Source: Bryoerythrophyllum caledonicum (taxonomy: Eukaryota > Streptophyta > Bryopsida > Pottiales > Pottiaceae). Taken from it: a stretch of 64,000 nt of DNA. The stretch covers positions 10,356,501 to 10,420,500 of the forward strand of contig OZ020517.1 in the NCBI GenBank assembly GCA_963971425.1, in the 5' to 3' direction. The notes under the pieces are model-generated. The model made no database searches. It saw only the letters and a program-made list of their open reading frames with translations, and was not told the DNA's origin. The translations under genes and the position numbers were made by a program. This document shows, one piece after another, positions 63,727-64,000 of this stretch (the first letter of the stretch is position 1; every line of letters starts with the position of its first letter).

Positions 63727-64000
63727 GTCAGCATGCCCCAACCATCTCCTCCTCACCACCCTTTTCCTCCAACACAGTTTCACTGCTCCTCCAACATACA
63801 TTTCCAGTTTTAGATCAACATGGTTTTGCTCTATCATCAGTCAGATAGATTTGCACTCAGTGTTTGCTCTAACAACACATCTAGATTTGCAATTGTTGAC
63901 CTGGATCTGCTCTATCATCAGTCGTATAGATTTGCACTTAGTGTTTGACATGTATCTGCTCTAACAACACATTTAGATTTGCAGTTATTGATAGAGGAAT
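63727..64000 (+). other. Probable DIM1 intron with short duplicated unit
   Basis: CTCTATCATCAGTC..ATAGATTTGCACT.AGTGTTTG occurs twice (about 63830 and 63910). CTAACAACACATYTAGATTTGCA also occurs twice. ATTTGCAG at about 63981 could be the next acceptor, but too little sequence follows to tell. Confidence 0.4.

Overview
The window is nuclear DNA of a green plant in the streptophyte lineage. Evidence for this is a full-length plant-type ABCB (P-glycoprotein) transporter with 11 exons and GT-AG introns, two pieces of a plant-like DIM1 18S rRNA dimethyltransferase, a 5S rRNA-like sequence of plant type, and DNA transposons with plant MULE hallmarks. Short introns, many TIR elements and an unfamiliar accessory gene suit a bryophyte or charophyte alga better than a seed plant, but the species cannot be fixed from sequence alone. 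A 200-base run of N lies at 52329-52528.

Layout. 1-5259: no convincing gene; a purine-rich tandem duplication and old dispersed repeats. 5260-5798 and 16280-17001: two copies of one PIF/Harbinger-like MITE. 7403-13260: the intact ABCB gene (+). 13652-16085: three related MITEs built of TACACTAA/TTAGTGTA words. 17253-17514: decayed DIM1 3' end (+). 18235-23625: a retroelement-like insertion with a 5-bp target duplication, one interrupted ORF and GC-rich minisatellites. 23801-43502: a 19.7-kb Mutator-like element (MULE) with matching terminal inverted repeats and a perfect 9-bp target duplication. 46034-59447: a second, 13.4-kb TIR element. 62602-63726: DIM1 5' exons (+), with two lesions, running toward the window edge.

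The main discovery is the content of the two large elements. The MULE carries a GCM/SWIM-type transposase (+) and, head to head with it, an 11-exon gene (-) coding for a fusion of a ParB-like domain (GNHRLKA motif) with a beta-class N6/N4 amino-methyltransferase-like domain. That combination is known from bacteria and phages, not as a familiar plant gene. The second element uses an unrelated DUF7869-like transposase (+), yet also has, on its minus strand, a long interrupted ORF in which I see a ParB-like GQH motif followed by a degenerate methyltransferase-like region. Two transposon classes therefore seem to carry the same kind of accessory protein. The MULE cargo gene is also full of unusual structure: a 127/128-bp tandem array and several hairpins sharing one 16-bp palindrome, and eight 67-bp tandem units derived from 5S rRNA that end in a full-length 5S-like copy.

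Most element ORFs are broken by one or a few stops of the kind produced by C-to-T change. The copies are therefore probably dead or dying, but the architecture is still readable.
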